64,000 nucleotides of DNA from UBA6623 sp965226435 (GCA_965226435.1 CBDDCY010000008.1:62001-126000), one strand, 5' to 3'. Shown: positions 35,542 through 45,442, counted from the stretch's first letter. Made by a program: numbers and translations. Notes: generated from the sequence alone by a model not told the origin.

Positions 35542-35621
35542 GGGTTGGTTCTCCGGTTCCGACAGTTGTGCGGGGTCACCTGTTTCGTCTGACTCGCCCC
35601 AATCGAACTTCAGGTTCCTGT

Positions 35622-35724
35622 CGCCCTTTCAGGGCTCAAGTGCACTAAGACCGTTACCTGGGGTTCCGCCGTTCCGGCTCCACCCCAGGCTATGATCCTA
35701 CCGCCGCTTCGCGGCTCAGGCCGT
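35622..35724. repeat. Multi-hairpin intergenic repeat, copy 2
   Basis: GCCCT/AGGGC, CCTGGGG/CCCCAGG followed by CTATGATCC, and CCGC/GCGG hairpins in the same order as at 30583-30711. It lies between the PSD1 and DUF1501 genes. Confidence 0.55.
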
Positions 35725-35816
35725 GTGCAAGTTTAGCGAACTCACCCGTCATCCCCAACAAACTTGCGGATGAAAGTTCGAGCTTGCCACTAAGTCCAGG
35801 TCCGCCTCCCTTCCGG

Positions 35817-38348
35817 TTACTCCCTTGTGATGAACTCATCCAAGTTCATCAGGACGCGGCCGGCGGCGGTCCAAGCGGCCAACAACGCAACGTCATCGTC
35901 GAGTGTTTCGTCGGACCGAGAAAACTCCGCCGCATCACGGGCGTTGCTCCCGAAATCCTCGACCATGTCGGCAACAAAGCCTTGGAGGTATTCCGTTTCG
36001 TCTCCGTCCGGTTCGCGGGCAAGGGTGAGTTGGTAGACACGGCGAACGCGCTCGGGCAGGGTGTCGGCTTCGCGAAGAACACGGGCGGCGAGTGCCCTGG
36101 CCATTTCACCGAAGCCCTCGTCGTTGAGCAGGGTCAGCGCCTGTAACGGCGTGTTGGAGCGATTGCGCCGGGTGCAGGTCATCGTCGAGTCGGGGGCGTC
36201 GAATAGGACCAGCCCCGGGTGCGGGGCGGCGCGCCAGAAATGCGTGTACATGCCGCGCCGGTAGCGGTTCGCACCCTTGTCGGCTTGCCATTGGCGGTCC
36301 ACTTGGGTCTGTTGACCGACGCCTTCAGGTTGCGGCGGAAAGACGCTCGGTCCGCCGAGTTCCCGTGCCAGCAGGCCCGATACCGCCAAACCGGAATCGC
36401 GGATAATCTCGGCCTCGAGTCGAACGCGGCTCTGGCGAGCGAGCAGGCGATTGCGCGGGTCGCGGGTGCCGAGTTCGGCCCGATGATCCGATGCTTGTCG
36501 ATACGTCGCCGACGTGACAATCAGTCGATGCACTTGCTTTAGGCTCCAGCCCTTGCCTACAAATTCGGACGCCAGCCAGTCGAGTAATTCGGGATGCGAC
36601 GGGAGCGTGCCTTGGGTGCCGAAATCGTTCTCGGTTTCGACGATTCCAATTCCAAAGTAGCGTTGCCAAATTCGATTGACGGTGACGCGCGGGGTCAGCG
36701 GATTCGTTTCATCGACCAGCCAGCGGGCGAGGTCCAAACGGGTGATGCTCTCGCTCGACGGCAGGGGCGGCAGCACGGCCGGAGTACCGGGCTGCACGGT
36801 ATCGCCTTTTCTGAGGAAGTCGCCGTTGATGTGGATATAGGCCTCGCGCGGGGACGGCAACTCGCGCATCACCAAAGTGCTCTTGATTTTCGGGGCGGCC
36901 TCTTTGACGGCGGCAAGGCCTTTCAAACGGGCGGCATACCCGGAATCCCAGTCCGACAAGTAAGTATTGACAACCATCTGATCGACGTAGTTTCGATCCG
37001 GCCGCGGCCTTGCGAAGATTTCGAGAATGTGCGTCGGAATCTTCGTCCGTTCCGGCTCCGCAAGGCCCGCCCGCCATTCCTTGTGGCGCTGCTCGGTCGC
37101 GGTTCGGTAGTCGTCCAGGTCTTTTTCGAGTAGATCGACTTGATGGCGATTGGCGTCGCGGCCCGCGATCTCTTCCGGCGATGCGAATTCCAAGATCGGT
37201 TCGTAGGCGCGCCGCCGCCCCGCCTCGCTCTTATAGGCTCCGCTCAGTTCATCCACGTTGTTGAAAAATGAAAACAGGCGGTAGAACTCTCGTTGCGTAA
37301 TCGGGTCGAACTTGTGATCGTGACAGCGGGCGCAGCCCACCGTGAGGCCTAGGAAGACGGCCCCGGTGGTGTTGAGTCGATCGACCACGGCTTCCACGCG
37401 ATACTGCTCGAAATCGATTCCGCCTTCGAGATTAAGCAATGTGTTGCGGTGAAAACCGGTAGCGACGATCTGCTCTCGCGTGGCGTTGGGGAGCATGTCG
37501 CCGGCGATCTGCTCGATCGCGAATTGATCGAACGGCATGTCGGCGTTCAGTGCGTTGATCACCCAATCGCGGTACATCCAGATCAAGCGCGGCCCGTCGA
37601 TGTTGTAGCCGTCGGAGTCGGCGTAGCGGGCGGCGTCGAGCCAGTGTCGTCCCCAACGTTCCCCGTAATGGGGCGAGGCAAGCAGCCGGTCGACTAGTCG
37701 CTGATAGGCGCCGGGCCGGACATCTTCGACAAAGGCGGCCGTTTCCTTGGGGCTGGGAGGAAAGCCAGTGATGTCGAGGCTGAGTCGGCGAATCAGCGTT
37801 CGGCGATCGGCTTCGGCGGAGGGAGTTATCCCCTCGCTTTCAAGCCGCGCTAGAACGAATCGATCTATGCCATTGCGGACCCAGGCCGATTGCCGAACCG
37901 CGGGAGGGTCCGGTTTGCGAACCGGGCGAAAAGACCAATGGCCTGTTTCGTCGCCCGCCGCCTCAGTCGTGGTTGCCCAAAGGGCGTCTTGGCGAACCCA
38001 TTCGGCGAAAAGCTCGACTTGCTCGGGATCAAGCGGCCCGCCGGGGGGCATTTGCAAATCGTGAGAGCGGCGAAGGGCTTGCACGATCAAGCTTTCCTCC
38101 GGCTTCCCGGGAACGATGGCCGGGCCGCGTGAACCGCCGGCAAGCGCGGCTTCGCGATTGGTCAGCGCCAGACCGCTCGTCTTGACCTTGTCGCTATGAC
38201 AAGGCATGCAGCGCGAAGCCAGGATGGGTTGGATGTCGCGGTCGAAGACGGAGCTGTCGCGCTCGGCGGCGATCGCGGCTGTTGGGAGGACGAGAATGAC
38301 CGCCGCCGGCAACAATCCAATGCGGCCGAGGTAATCCCGAGGGCACAT
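35817..38348 (-). CDS. PSD1 and planctomycete cytochrome c domain protein (DUF1549/DUF1553)
   Basis: A large exported protein. ATG 38348 (MCPRDYLGRIGL) starts a good signal peptide ending near AIAAE and gives 843 residues; ATG 38387 adds 13. The N-terminal cytochrome-like domain has one c-type heme site CMPCH (LASRCMPCHSDKVKTSG). It is followed by the DUF1549 block (WVRNGIDRFVLARLESEGI, HWLDAARYADSDGY). A second cysteine pair lies in GCARCHDHKFDPI. The DUF1553 region carries NRIWQRYFGIGIVETENDFG and RRNRSNTPLQALTLLND. Found with DUF1501 proteins in Planctomycetes and Acidobacteriota; exact function unknown, probably periplasmic redox or polymer handling. Confidence 0.9.
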   Translation of the reverse strand: MCPRDYLGRIGLLPAAVILVLPTAAIAAERDSSVFDRDIQPILASRCMPCHSDKVKTSGLALTNREAALAGGSRGPAIVPGKPEESLIVQALRRSHDLQMPPGGPLDPEQVELFAEWVRQDALWATTTEAAGDETGHWSFRPVRKPDPPAVRQSAWVRNGIDRFVLARLESEGITPSAEADRRTLIRRLSLDITGFPPSPKETAAFVEDVRPGAYQRLVDRLLASPHYGERWGRHWLDAARYADSDGYNIDGPRLIWMYRDWVINALNADMPFDQFAIEQIAGDMLPNATREQIVATGFHRNTLLNLEGGIDFEQYRVEAVVDRLNTTGAVFLGLTVGCARCHDHKFDPITQREFYRLFSFFNNVDELSGAYKSEAGRRRAYEPILEFASPEEIAGRDANRHQVDLLEKDLDDYRTATEQRHKEWRAGLAEPERTKIPTHILEIFARPRPDRNYVDQMVVNTYLSDWDSGYAARLKGLAAVKEAAPKIKSTLVMRELPSPREAYIHINGDFLRKGDTVQPGTPAVLPPLPSSESITRLDLARWLVDETNPLTPRVTVNRIWQRYFGIGIVETENDFGTQGTLPSHPELLDWLASEFVGKGWSLKQVHRLIVTSATYRQASDHRAELGTRDPRNRLLARQSRVRLEAEIIRDSGLAVSGLLARELGGPSVFPPQPEGVGQQTQVDRQWQADKGANRYRRGMYTHFWRAAPHPGLVLFDAPDSTMTCTRRNRSNTPLQALTLLNDEGFGEMARALAARVLREADTLPERVRRVYQLTLAREPDGDETEYLQGFVADMVEDFGSNARDAAEFSRSDETLDDDVALLAAWTAAGRVLMNLDEFITRE

Positions 38349-38383
38349 CACGGCTTTATTGTACTCCCCAAGCCCCGACCCGT

Positions 38384-39132
38384 TCATTCGTGAATTGAAA
38401 CAGCCGCTCCCGGCCGGAGAACGCTTCTCTTTCCGGCGGCCAAATGGGTTGCGGCTGTTCCTTCAGCATCCGGCCGTGTTGAAACTGTCGAAGCAGGCGG
38501 TGCCAAGATGGATGTCTCGTCACGATACGGGAGGCTGGGGGTGAGACCGGCGAAGACGCGCCGATGCAAGCCGGAGCCCGCCAGGGCCGCCTGATACTCC
38601 TTGCGATTGCTGTTGTCGAACAAAATCACGCCGCGAGCCGTCAAGTACCCGAGCGCCTCCTCCAGGCACGCCGCCCGGGCTCGGCTGTCAATCACGATGA
38701 GATCAAAGGTCATGTTCCATCGCCGAATGTCCCTCACGTAATCCGCGAAATCCATATCTTCCATACCCCGTCTCCTTGAGGGGGCTTGCGGCGTCGTCCC
38801 GCGGGCTACCGGCCGCGGCGGCACGCAATGGATCCTAACTTTGTCGAGCGCCTCCACATGCCACTTCATTTCATTGGCGAAAGCGACGTTGTGTTCGACA
38901 CATCGAACTATCGCGCAACGCTTGCCGAGCCACGCCGTACTCGAACCACATCCGTATTCAAAAACCCGGACCTCGCCTTCCCAGGATGCGATCAAGCTCT
39001 CGACTTCCTGAATCGCCGCGAACGTCCACCACGGAAGATCCAGGCGCATAAGATCCACCGGGTCGTAGATGGCGAACAAGCTTCGTAAGTAGCGGGCCGC
39101 CAAATGGACCTTGAAGAGTTCCAGCAGACCTA
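38384..39132 (-). pseudogene. SAM-dependent methyltransferase, 3' part, interrupted by IS630
   Basis: The frame carries a methyltransferase-like core: VRVFEYGCGSSTAWLGKR (motif I), VRCVEHNVAFANEMKW (motif II) and TFDLIVIDSRARAACLEEA (motif IV). An in-frame ATG at 39145 exists, but it lies inside the IS630 terminal repeat, so the first codons are IS sequence. Joining this piece at the TA target to the fragment at 40228-40342 restores one continuous frame of 287 residues. The remaining 248 residues might still be made from the IS-borne ATG, but the N-terminal 39 are lost. Confidence 0.85.
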
Positions 39133-40225
39133 CTGAGTCTCGCATAATATACTGTCAATCGAGACAAAGAGAAGACTGTTTCCAGAAAGCGGTAATCAAG
39201 CGCGGTTTGCGGCGCATTCGCCGCAGCGCTTTGCGGGCGCGCTCGTCGAGTTCCCAGTAGTCCTTCGGGCAGACGTTGGGCAACTCGTGCTGCTTCCAGT
39301 ACGCCCAAATGTATTCCACCGGGTTCAACTCCGGCGCATAGGGCGGCAAGTACTCCGTTGCGATGTGATCCTCGGAGAGCTGGATGAACTCCCGCACCAG
39401 GCGGCTGCGGTGCGCCGGCAGCCGGTCCCAGACGATCAGCAGTGGGCCGTCGATGTGGCGCAGCAAAGCCTTCAGGAAGTCGATGACCTCCAACTCGCCG
39501 ATCGCGCCGGGATAGAGCCGGAAGTAAAAGTTGCGCAACGTCAGCCCGGCCGACACCGACAGCTTGTCCCAGTTGAAGTTGAACTCCAACACCGGTGTCT
39601 CGCCGCGCGGCGCCCAGGTGCGGCAACGATGCGGCTTCTGACTCAATCCGCTTTCGTCGATGAAGACGATCGTACGTTCTTCTTTGCGGGCTTTTTTTTA
39701 ATGGCCGGCCAAGTCTTGCGCTGCCAGCCGCGGATGGCCTCTTCGTTGCGCTCCCGCGCTTTGCCGACGGGCCGTTGCGGGCTCCAACCGAGCGCCCGCG
39801 GGATCTTCCAGACATGGCCCTCGTGATAGCGCACGCCGAACTCGTCTCCGATCAGACGAGCGACCCGCGGACAGCTCCACAGCGGCGTCGGGAAGCCGTG
39901 CGCCTCGGGGCCTTCCAGCAGCAACGCCTCGAGGCGTTCGAGCTGCGCGGCGTCCAACAGCGGCTTACGGCCGGCGCGGCCGGCCTGGCGCAACCCGGCT
40001 TCGCCGTCACGCCGGTATCGTCGCAGCCACTCGCTGACGCTTTGCCGCGCGACCTTCAATCGCCTCGCTGTCTCGGACTGACTACAGCCTTGCTCGACCA
40101 ACCGGATCGCTTTGAAACGGCGCTTCTCCAGGGCCTCGAAATCCCGCCGTACGCCTTTTGTATTTCCCATACATACAAAGACGTACGTACCCCAAAAAGG
40201 TGTCACTTTATTTTGCGAGACTCAA
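39133..40225 (-). mobile_element. IS630-family insertion sequence, 1093 bp, with TA target duplication
   Basis: Flanked by TA at 39131-39132 and 40226-40227. Terminal repeats read inward are CTGAGTCTCGCATAATATA and TTGAGTCTCGCAAAATAAA. It encloses a two-frame transposase and is inserted in a methyltransferase gene, in the same orientation. Confidence 0.9.
39155..40170 (-). CDS. IS630-family transposase made by -1 ribosomal frameshifting
   Basis: Frame 1 (from ATG 40170; 40206 is also possible) encodes the helix-turn-helix part: CSQSETARRLKVARQSVSEW, then LRRYRRDGEAGL. Frame 2 ends at 39155 and carries the DDE catalytic part: FIDESG (first D), LLIVWDRLPAHRS (second D) and PPYAPELNPVEYIWAYWK (E). 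The overlap contains eight A residues then G (minus strand, 39699-39691), giving the classic slippery heptamer A-AAA-AAG in the zero frame. A -1 slip there yields an uninterrupted fusion ending the frame-1 part at KKK and continuing ARKEERTIVFID. All catalytic residues are present, so the element may be active. Confidence 0.88.
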
Positions 40226-40227
40226 TA

Positions 40228-40342
40228 GGATTCCGAGGTGTCGGAAAACGACGCGCAAACAACGCAAAGCGAGGATGTAGCCTCGTTTCGTTCGCGACGT
40301 TGCCGGCGGAATTCGCGTAGCCTGTTGATGCGGTCGGTTCAT
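40228..40342 (-). pseudogene. 5' fragment of the methyltransferase split by IS630
   Basis: ATG 40342 opens 38 codons plus one base. It ends RGYILALRCLRVVFRHLGI and then enters the IS630 right end. With the element and one TA removed, the frame continues exactly into GLLELFKVHLAARYLRSL of the 3' part. A longer frame from 40423 exists, but its start is less likely. Confidence 0.8.
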
Positions 40343-40435
40343 GTCGAGCTTTGTCTCAGCCGCACAGGGCAGCCCCGCCGCGAGTCGCGATTCGGCAATC
40401 GCGACCCACGACACTTCTTTCATTCCAGCCCGCGA

Positions 40436-42241
40436 TCAAAACAGACTGTCTATCGTGTCTCCCGGATCGTGCCGGCTCGCGACTTCCCGATACATTCGGG
40501 CAAGCCCCGGAACGCCGGCCGGTTCAACTGCCCGGGCAGTCTTTTCTCGTTTATGGACAACATTCTTATACAGTAAGTGAAACCGATCGTCGTCTCGGAG
40601 CTTCACCCACACCTGGACGACGTGATCTTTCCTGTAGCCCCGCACGTAGCCCCGCCAAAGACTCCCGACAGCGCCATGCCTGATCCGGTCGGGGGGCCGC
40701 GGCCTGAGATAGTTATGAATACCGGCTCCCTCGACGCGGCCTTCTTCCCCTCCCAGGATCAGACACTCCACCTCCGCCCCCTTGACGTAGATCCTGCCTA
40801 CGGTCGCGACCGTGCCCTCTCCGACAATCCGTACGCCGTCCACCGTCCCCCAAACCGGGCCGACGTCTTTCCGCGTTTCCACAACCAGCGATTCGTCGAT
40901 TGATTTTCCCAGAAGCCCGCAATCGAATCGAAACCGTTCGTTGAAAGGATAGTGTCGGATCTGTCTTAGCAGTGGCAGTAAGCGCGCAATGTAGAGAGGG
41001 TTTGGATGGACCCAACGCGACACCACCGGTTTATCGGGTGAACCCAGTCGCATCGAAATCGCCGCCAAGGATTCCTCCTTCGGGCCGTGCCGGAAATCTC
41101 GTTCGAAACGGGACATCAAATACGTCATCATGAAAGCCGTTGTAATGACTATCATGAATGTCGTCCGTAATTTCGTGAATGACGGCCATTTCAAATAACA
41201 AACCAACGTAAGGATGAGCACCGCCAACCAAAACAGGGACGGGATGCTTGCGTACCGACTCACTGCCATTCCGGCTGCATCTTGATCCGTCCTTGTGATC
41301 ATCATCGCCGCGACATTCATAATTCCATAGAGACCGATGGCGTACCAGAAGCTAATGTTTTGTCGTCTGGTCCTCATCGCAACCGTTCGATAATGGAACA
41401 AATAATAACTGAAGAGTATGACACCCAAGATGCCGGCTACCTGGCACAACTCTTCTGTCTGAAACCAAATACTCCCCAAGACATTGTTGAAGAACACGCC
41501 CAGTTGCACGATTTCATAGTCCGTCGACCGGCGGACGACAAACAAATTGTGAGCCGCGTATACGCACAAGGCCACGACACTGACGAGCATGACAGAGAGC
41601 GGAATCGCCCGATTCGTCTTACGTGAAGCCAGAATCATGAGCAGCAGCAGCGGCAATACCACCAAGCCGCTGCCATAGCTCAAGGCGCTAACGATACTCG
41701 AGAGGATTCCGAGAGCCAACCAACCCACTCGCCTTCCGTCCAGGAAGCGCGAAACACACAGCAGGGAGCTGATAGCCAAGACATTCGTCGTAATCCACGC
41801 GACGCCGCTCATCCCAAGCAGCCAGTTGTGGATGGCCTGGGGAGTGAAGGTCAATATCGAGACGTCCGCCAGGGCCGCGAGGTGAGTGAAAGAGTCGTTC
41901 TTGAGTTCTTCCGGCACTGCCCGCCAAAGCAAGGCGACTTGCAATAAACCCATAAAAAAGGCCGTTAGGGATAGATAAAATCCGGAACCGCCCGACAGGT
42001 AGATATTCAGCAAATAGATCAGCCGGGGGAGTAGGAGAGGATGCCCGTTGTGCGGCAAGAGCCATTCGCTGACCGGTTTAAGTTCACCACTGCCGTCTTC
42101 CGTAAACAAAATCAGGAGGTTGGCCCAATAATCGTACTGTGGCAGATCACTCGCCAAGAAGACGAGATTGAGGACATACGCGGCCGGAAAGACCCACAGC
42201 AGCAGACGGGCGCCAATCCAAACAAGGTTTTGGGGAAGCAT
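40436..42241 (-). CDS. Polytopic membrane protein, possible GT-C-like glycosyltransferase
   Basis: ATG 42241 (MLPQNLVWIGARLLLWVFPA) gives a 601-residue protein; ATG 42268 adds nine. It has about ten transmembrane segments in the first 420 residues. An acidic/aromatic loop early on (LASDLPQYDYWANL, then LLPHNGHPLLLPRLIY) resembles the first periplasmic loop of lipid-linked sugar transferases. The C-terminal 180 residues are soluble and rich in beta strands (VDGVRIVGEGTVATVGRIYV). No signature residue proves the activity. It lies upstream of the split methyltransferase on the same strand, so a surface-glycan role is possible. Confidence 0.6.
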   Translation of the reverse strand: MLPQNLVWIGARLLLWVFPAAYVLNLVFLASDLPQYDYWANLLILFTEDGSGELKPVSEWLLPHNGHPLLLPRLIYLLNIYLSGGSGFYLSLTAFFMGLLQVALLWRAVPEELKNDSFTHLAALADVSILTFTPQAIHNWLLGMSGVAWITTNVLAISSLLCVSRFLDGRRVGWLALGILSSIVSALSYGSGLVVLPLLLLMILASRKTNRAIPLSVMLVSVVALCVYAAHNLFVVRRSTDYEIVQLGVFFNNVLGSIWFQTEELCQVAGILGVILFSYYLFHYRTVAMRTRRQNISFWYAIGLYGIMNVAAMMITRTDQDAAGMAVSRYASIPSLFWLAVLILTLVCYLKWPSFTKLRTTFMIVITTAFMMTYLMSRFERDFRHGPKEESLAAISMRLGSPDKPVVSRWVHPNPLYIARLLPLLRQIRHYPFNERFRFDCGLLGKSIDESLVVETRKDVGPVWGTVDGVRIVGEGTVATVGRIYVKGAEVECLILGGEEGRVEGAGIHNYLRPRPPDRIRHGAVGSLWRGYVRGYRKDHVVQVWVKLRDDDRFHLLYKNVVHKREKTARAVEPAGVPGLARMYREVASRHDPGDTIDSLF

Positions 42242-42556
42242 GGGCAAGGTTTGTCGAACCGCCGGCAACCTAAAGAACGCTCGGGCACGGGTCGCCGGGG
42301 ATAACTCCCGGAGATTCGCGGTACGACGCGGTCCAAAATCGGTCGGCGCGAAGCGGTCGGCCGCCGTCGGGCCGGATGCGTTGTCGGGGCCTTTCGTCTA
42401 CGGAAACCGACCGGCGGTTTGCAGCCTCACCGTGCCGCGGGAACACATAGCCGGCTATTATACTGCGGAACGCCGGCCGGTGGCCGGCGGGCCACGCGGG
42501 GTTAGGAGACGGCGGCAACGTGTCGCGGGGCATGCACGATCGGTAAGAATAGAGAC

Positions 42557-44305
42557 ATGCGTGAGGTGTTGCGATCTTGGCGGTTATTCGACTCATCCCT
42601 TAGGCCTCTCGGTCCGCGTGGGTGCGGTTGCGTGATCGTGGCGGGGGCGTGGCTGCTCATGATCGGGTGCGGCTCGGGCGACGGCGACAACTCGGGCGGC
42701 GCGGGCCCCACGGCTGAGGTCGACGTAATCTTCACCGACGTCACGGCTTCCGCCGGAATTCGCTTCGAGCACCACCACGGGCGGTCGGGCAAAAAGTACC
42801 TTCCGGAAACTCTCGGCTCCGGCTGCGCCTTTCTGGACTACAACTCCGACGGACACGCCGACATCTTTCTCGTCAACAGTAAACCCTGGGATGCCGACTC
42901 GACCGAGAAGCCCACGTCGATGCTCTATCGCAACAACGGCGACGGGACATTCACCGACGCCACGGCGGAATCCGGGCTCGCAGTCGAGTTCTACGGACTC
43001 GGCGCCGCGGCGGGCGACTACGACAATGACGGCCGCGTCGATCTCTACGTCACCGCGCTCGGCGACGACCGGCTATTCCATAACGAAGGCAACGGCAAGT
43101 TCGCGGAAGTGGCGAAGCAATCAGGCATCGACAATCCCGCTTTCGGCACCAGCGCCGCTTGGCTCGATTACGACAAAGACGGCTTGCTCGACCTCTTCGT
43201 CGCCAACTATGTCGATTGGAGCCCTGAAGAGGATCTATGGTGTTCGCTCGACGGAGAGAGCAAATCCTACTGCACGCCGGAATCCTACAACGGCGTCTCT
43301 TCGCGGCTTTATCACAATCTCGGAGACGGCAAGTTCGAGGACGTGACCGAGGCCGCCGGCCTGCTCGACGATACAACTAAGGCGCTCGGGATTGCCGTTT
43401 TCGATTTCGATCTCGACGGGTTTTCCGATATCTTCCAGGCCAATGACACGCAGCCCAACAAGCTCTATCGCAACCGCGGGGACGGAACTTTCGAGAACCT
43501 CGGGCTCACGGCCGGCGTGGCCTTCGCCGAAGACGGCAAAGCGCGGGGCGCGATGGGCGTCGACGCGGCGGACTACGATCGGTCGGGCCGCCCGCACCTG
43601 CTCGTCGGCAACTTCTCGAACGAAATGCTGTCGTTGTTTCACAACGAAGGCAGCGGTCTCTTCGTCGACGACGCCCCAACCAGCGCAGTCGGCCGCGACA
43701 GCTTGCTTTCGTTGACTTTTGGAGCTTTCTTTTTCGACTACGACTTGGATGGTTTCCTCGATATCTTCGCCGCCAACGGCCACCTGGAAGAAGAGATCGG
43801 GAAGGTCCAGCCGAAGGTCAGCTACGAGCAAGCGCCTTTGTTGTTCCGCAATCGGGGCGGGGGAGATTTTGTCCTGGTCAACGACCGCATTGGTTCGAGC
43901 CTGACGCGACCGATCGTGGCCCGAGGCGCCGCCTACGCCGACTATGATTCCGACGGCGATCTCGACATCTTGGTGACGACGAACAACGGCCCGGCGTATC
44001 TATTTCGCAACGACGGTGCCAACAGCAATTCCTACTTGCGCTTCAAGCTGGTCGGTCAGGCGTCGAACCGTGACGCGATCGGCGCGGTGGTGCGGGTTAC
44101 GAGCGCGTCGGGCGAACAATGGCAAACGGTCCACAGCGGATCGAGCTACGCCTCGCAAAGCGAGTTGGTGTTGACCTTCGGGCTGGGCAGCGATCTGACG
44201 GCCGAACGCGTCTCGGTGGAATGGCCGTCGGGCAAGAAGCAGACTTTCGAAAACGTTGAGACGAACCGCGAGTTGACGGTCTTCGAGGATTTCGGAATTC
44301 GCTAG
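42557..44305 (+). CDS. CRTAC1-family lipoprotein (FG-GAP repeats plus ASPIC/UnbV domain)
   Basis: A 582-residue exported protein. The N-terminus carries a lipoprotein signal (GAWLLMIGCGSG, cysteine near residue 36). FG-GAP/VCBS-type repeats follow: DYNSDGHADIFLV, DYDNDGRVDLYVT, DYDKDGLLDLFVA, DFDLDGFSDIFQA, DYDLDGFLDIFAA and DYDSDGDLDILVT, building a calcium-binding beta-propeller. The C-terminus is the ASPIC/UnbV domain (SNRDAIGAVVRVTSASGEQW; LGSDLTAERVSVEWPSGKKQ). Such proteins are abundant in Acidobacteriota; the ligand is unknown. Confidence 0.9.
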   Translation: MREVLRSWRLFDSSLRPLGPRGCGCVIVAGAWLLMIGCGSGDGDNSGGAGPTAEVDVIFTDVTASAGIRFEHHHGRSGKKYLPETLGSGCAFLDYNSDGHADIFLVNSKPWDADSTEKPTSMLYRNNGDGTFTDATAESGLAVEFYGLGAAAGDYDNDGRVDLYVTALGDDRLFHNEGNGKFAEVAKQSGIDNPAFGTSAAWLDYDKDGLLDLFVANYVDWSPEEDLWCSLDGESKSYCTPESYNGVSSRLYHNLGDGKFEDVTEAAGLLDDTTKALGIAVFDFDLDGFSDIFQANDTQPNKLYRNRGDGTFENLGLTAGVAFAEDGKARGAMGVDAADYDRSGRPHLLVGNFSNEMLSLFHNEGSGLFVDDAPTSAVGRDSLLSLTFGAFFFDYDLDGFLDIFAANGHLEEEIGKVQPKVSYEQAPLLFRNRGGGDFVLVNDRIGSSLTRPIVARGAAYADYDSDGDLDILVTTNNGPAYLFRNDGANSNSYLRFKLVGQASNRDAIGAVVRVTSASGEQWQTVHSGSSYASQSELVLTFGLGSDLTAERVSVEWPSGKKQTFENVETNRELTVFEDFGIR

Positions 44306-44325
44306 CCCTCGGAGATCCCAAGGCG

Positions 44326-45317
44326 TCAGCCCTTGATTTTCTTCCTCGCGTCGCCCCACTCTTTTTCCCGCAGAACGTATTTCTGTATCTTGCCGGTAGC
44401 GGTTTTCGGCAGCTCGCCGAATGCGATGTGCTTGGGGCATTTGAAATGGCTTAAGCGTTCGCGCGTGAACGTGATGACTTCCTCCGCCGTCACCTCGACG
44501 CCGTCAGCACGGTCGGCGCGCAGCACATATGCGTCACGGCTTTTTCGCGGATCAATTCATAGATGCGCGCCGGCTCGACCTTGCGCAGACAAACTTGCTC
44601 GGCGCCCACCGCGGCCGCCGCCCAGCCATAGCACCAGCCGTTGGCGTGAAACATCGGCAGGGTCCATAGGTAGACCGAGCGTGAATTCATTCCCGTTTCC
44701 ATCGCTTCGCCCAGGGCGTTCAGGTAGGCGCCGCGGCCGTGGTATTCCACGCCTTTGGGGAAGCCGGTGGTTCCCGAGGTGTAGTTGATCGTGATGGTCT
44801 CGGTTTCGGTCGGCGGCTCGACGGGATCGGGTTCGGCCGGGGCGCCGGCAAGGAAGTCTTCGTAATCCGGACCGGGAATGTCTTCCGCTCTCGGGGCCTC
44901 GTCGGTCACCTGGATGTAGCTTTCGACTTTCGGCACGTCGTCAATTAGGCCGCGCACGGTCGGCGCCAATTCAGAATCGAACAGCAAGACCTTGGCCCCG
45001 GAGTGGTTCAGGATGTAGGCGATCTCGCGCGAGGAAAGGCGGGTGTTGAGCGCAACCAGGATCGCACCCAACCGCATCGGTCCGAACTTCGCTTCGAGCA
45101 TCGCTCGTCCGTTGGGAGCGAGGACGGCGACACGGTCGCCTTTCGCAACGCCGATCCGCTGCAGCGCGGCGGCTTGGCGGTTCACGCGGGCGCTGTATTC
45201 GCTGTAGCTATAGGCGCGGCCGCGATCGACGACAGCGGTCTTGTCGGGGTAGACGTAGACGCTGCGGTCGAGGAACGAAAGGGGGCTGAGATTCTCGAAG
45301 GAGACGGAGTCTTTCAT
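44326..45317 (-). pseudogene. AMP-binding acyl-CoA synthetase with a large internal deletion
   Basis: The 5' piece (ATG 45317) holds the adenylation core start, including the P-loop-like TINYTSGTTGFPKGVEYHGR and LPMFHANGWCYGW, and reads to THMCCAPTVLTA. It then runs out of frame. The 3' piece, in another frame, resumes at DGVEVTAEEVITFTRERL and ends with the C-terminal lysine motif LPKTATGKIQKYVLREKEW. About 200 residues, including the second ATP/AMP motifs, are missing between them. The junction at about 44500 reads GTGCTGACGGCGTCGAGG, consistent with recombination over a few shared bases. The gene cannot give a working ligase. Confidence 0.85.
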
Positions 45318-45399
45318 GGCGGCGAGTTGGGGTTTGGGTCAAGTATAGATGAACGTCGGCTCAACAGCCCAATCGAACAAGCGGCTGGAAGCCGGCCCT

Positions 45400-45442
45400 A
45401 ACCGCGCACCAGGACCGGCACGGGTGTTTGTCGCTACCGGGG
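45400..45442. repeat. Degenerate REP-like element
   Basis: AGGACCGGCACGGGTG and GTCGCTACCGGGGA resemble the CCGGCACGAGTGCCGGTCG family. It lies between the broken synthetase and the sugar transferase. Confidence 0.5.

Noticed and set aside
34072..38348. Plasmid or planctomycete origin suggested by the DUF1501/PSD1 genes
   Set aside because: The pair also occurs in Acidobacteriota chromosomes, and no change in base composition was noticed at its borders.
39145..39147. Native start codon of the methyltransferase at 39145
   Set aside because: This ATG lies within the IS630 terminal inverted repeat; the original coding sequence continues on the far side of the element.
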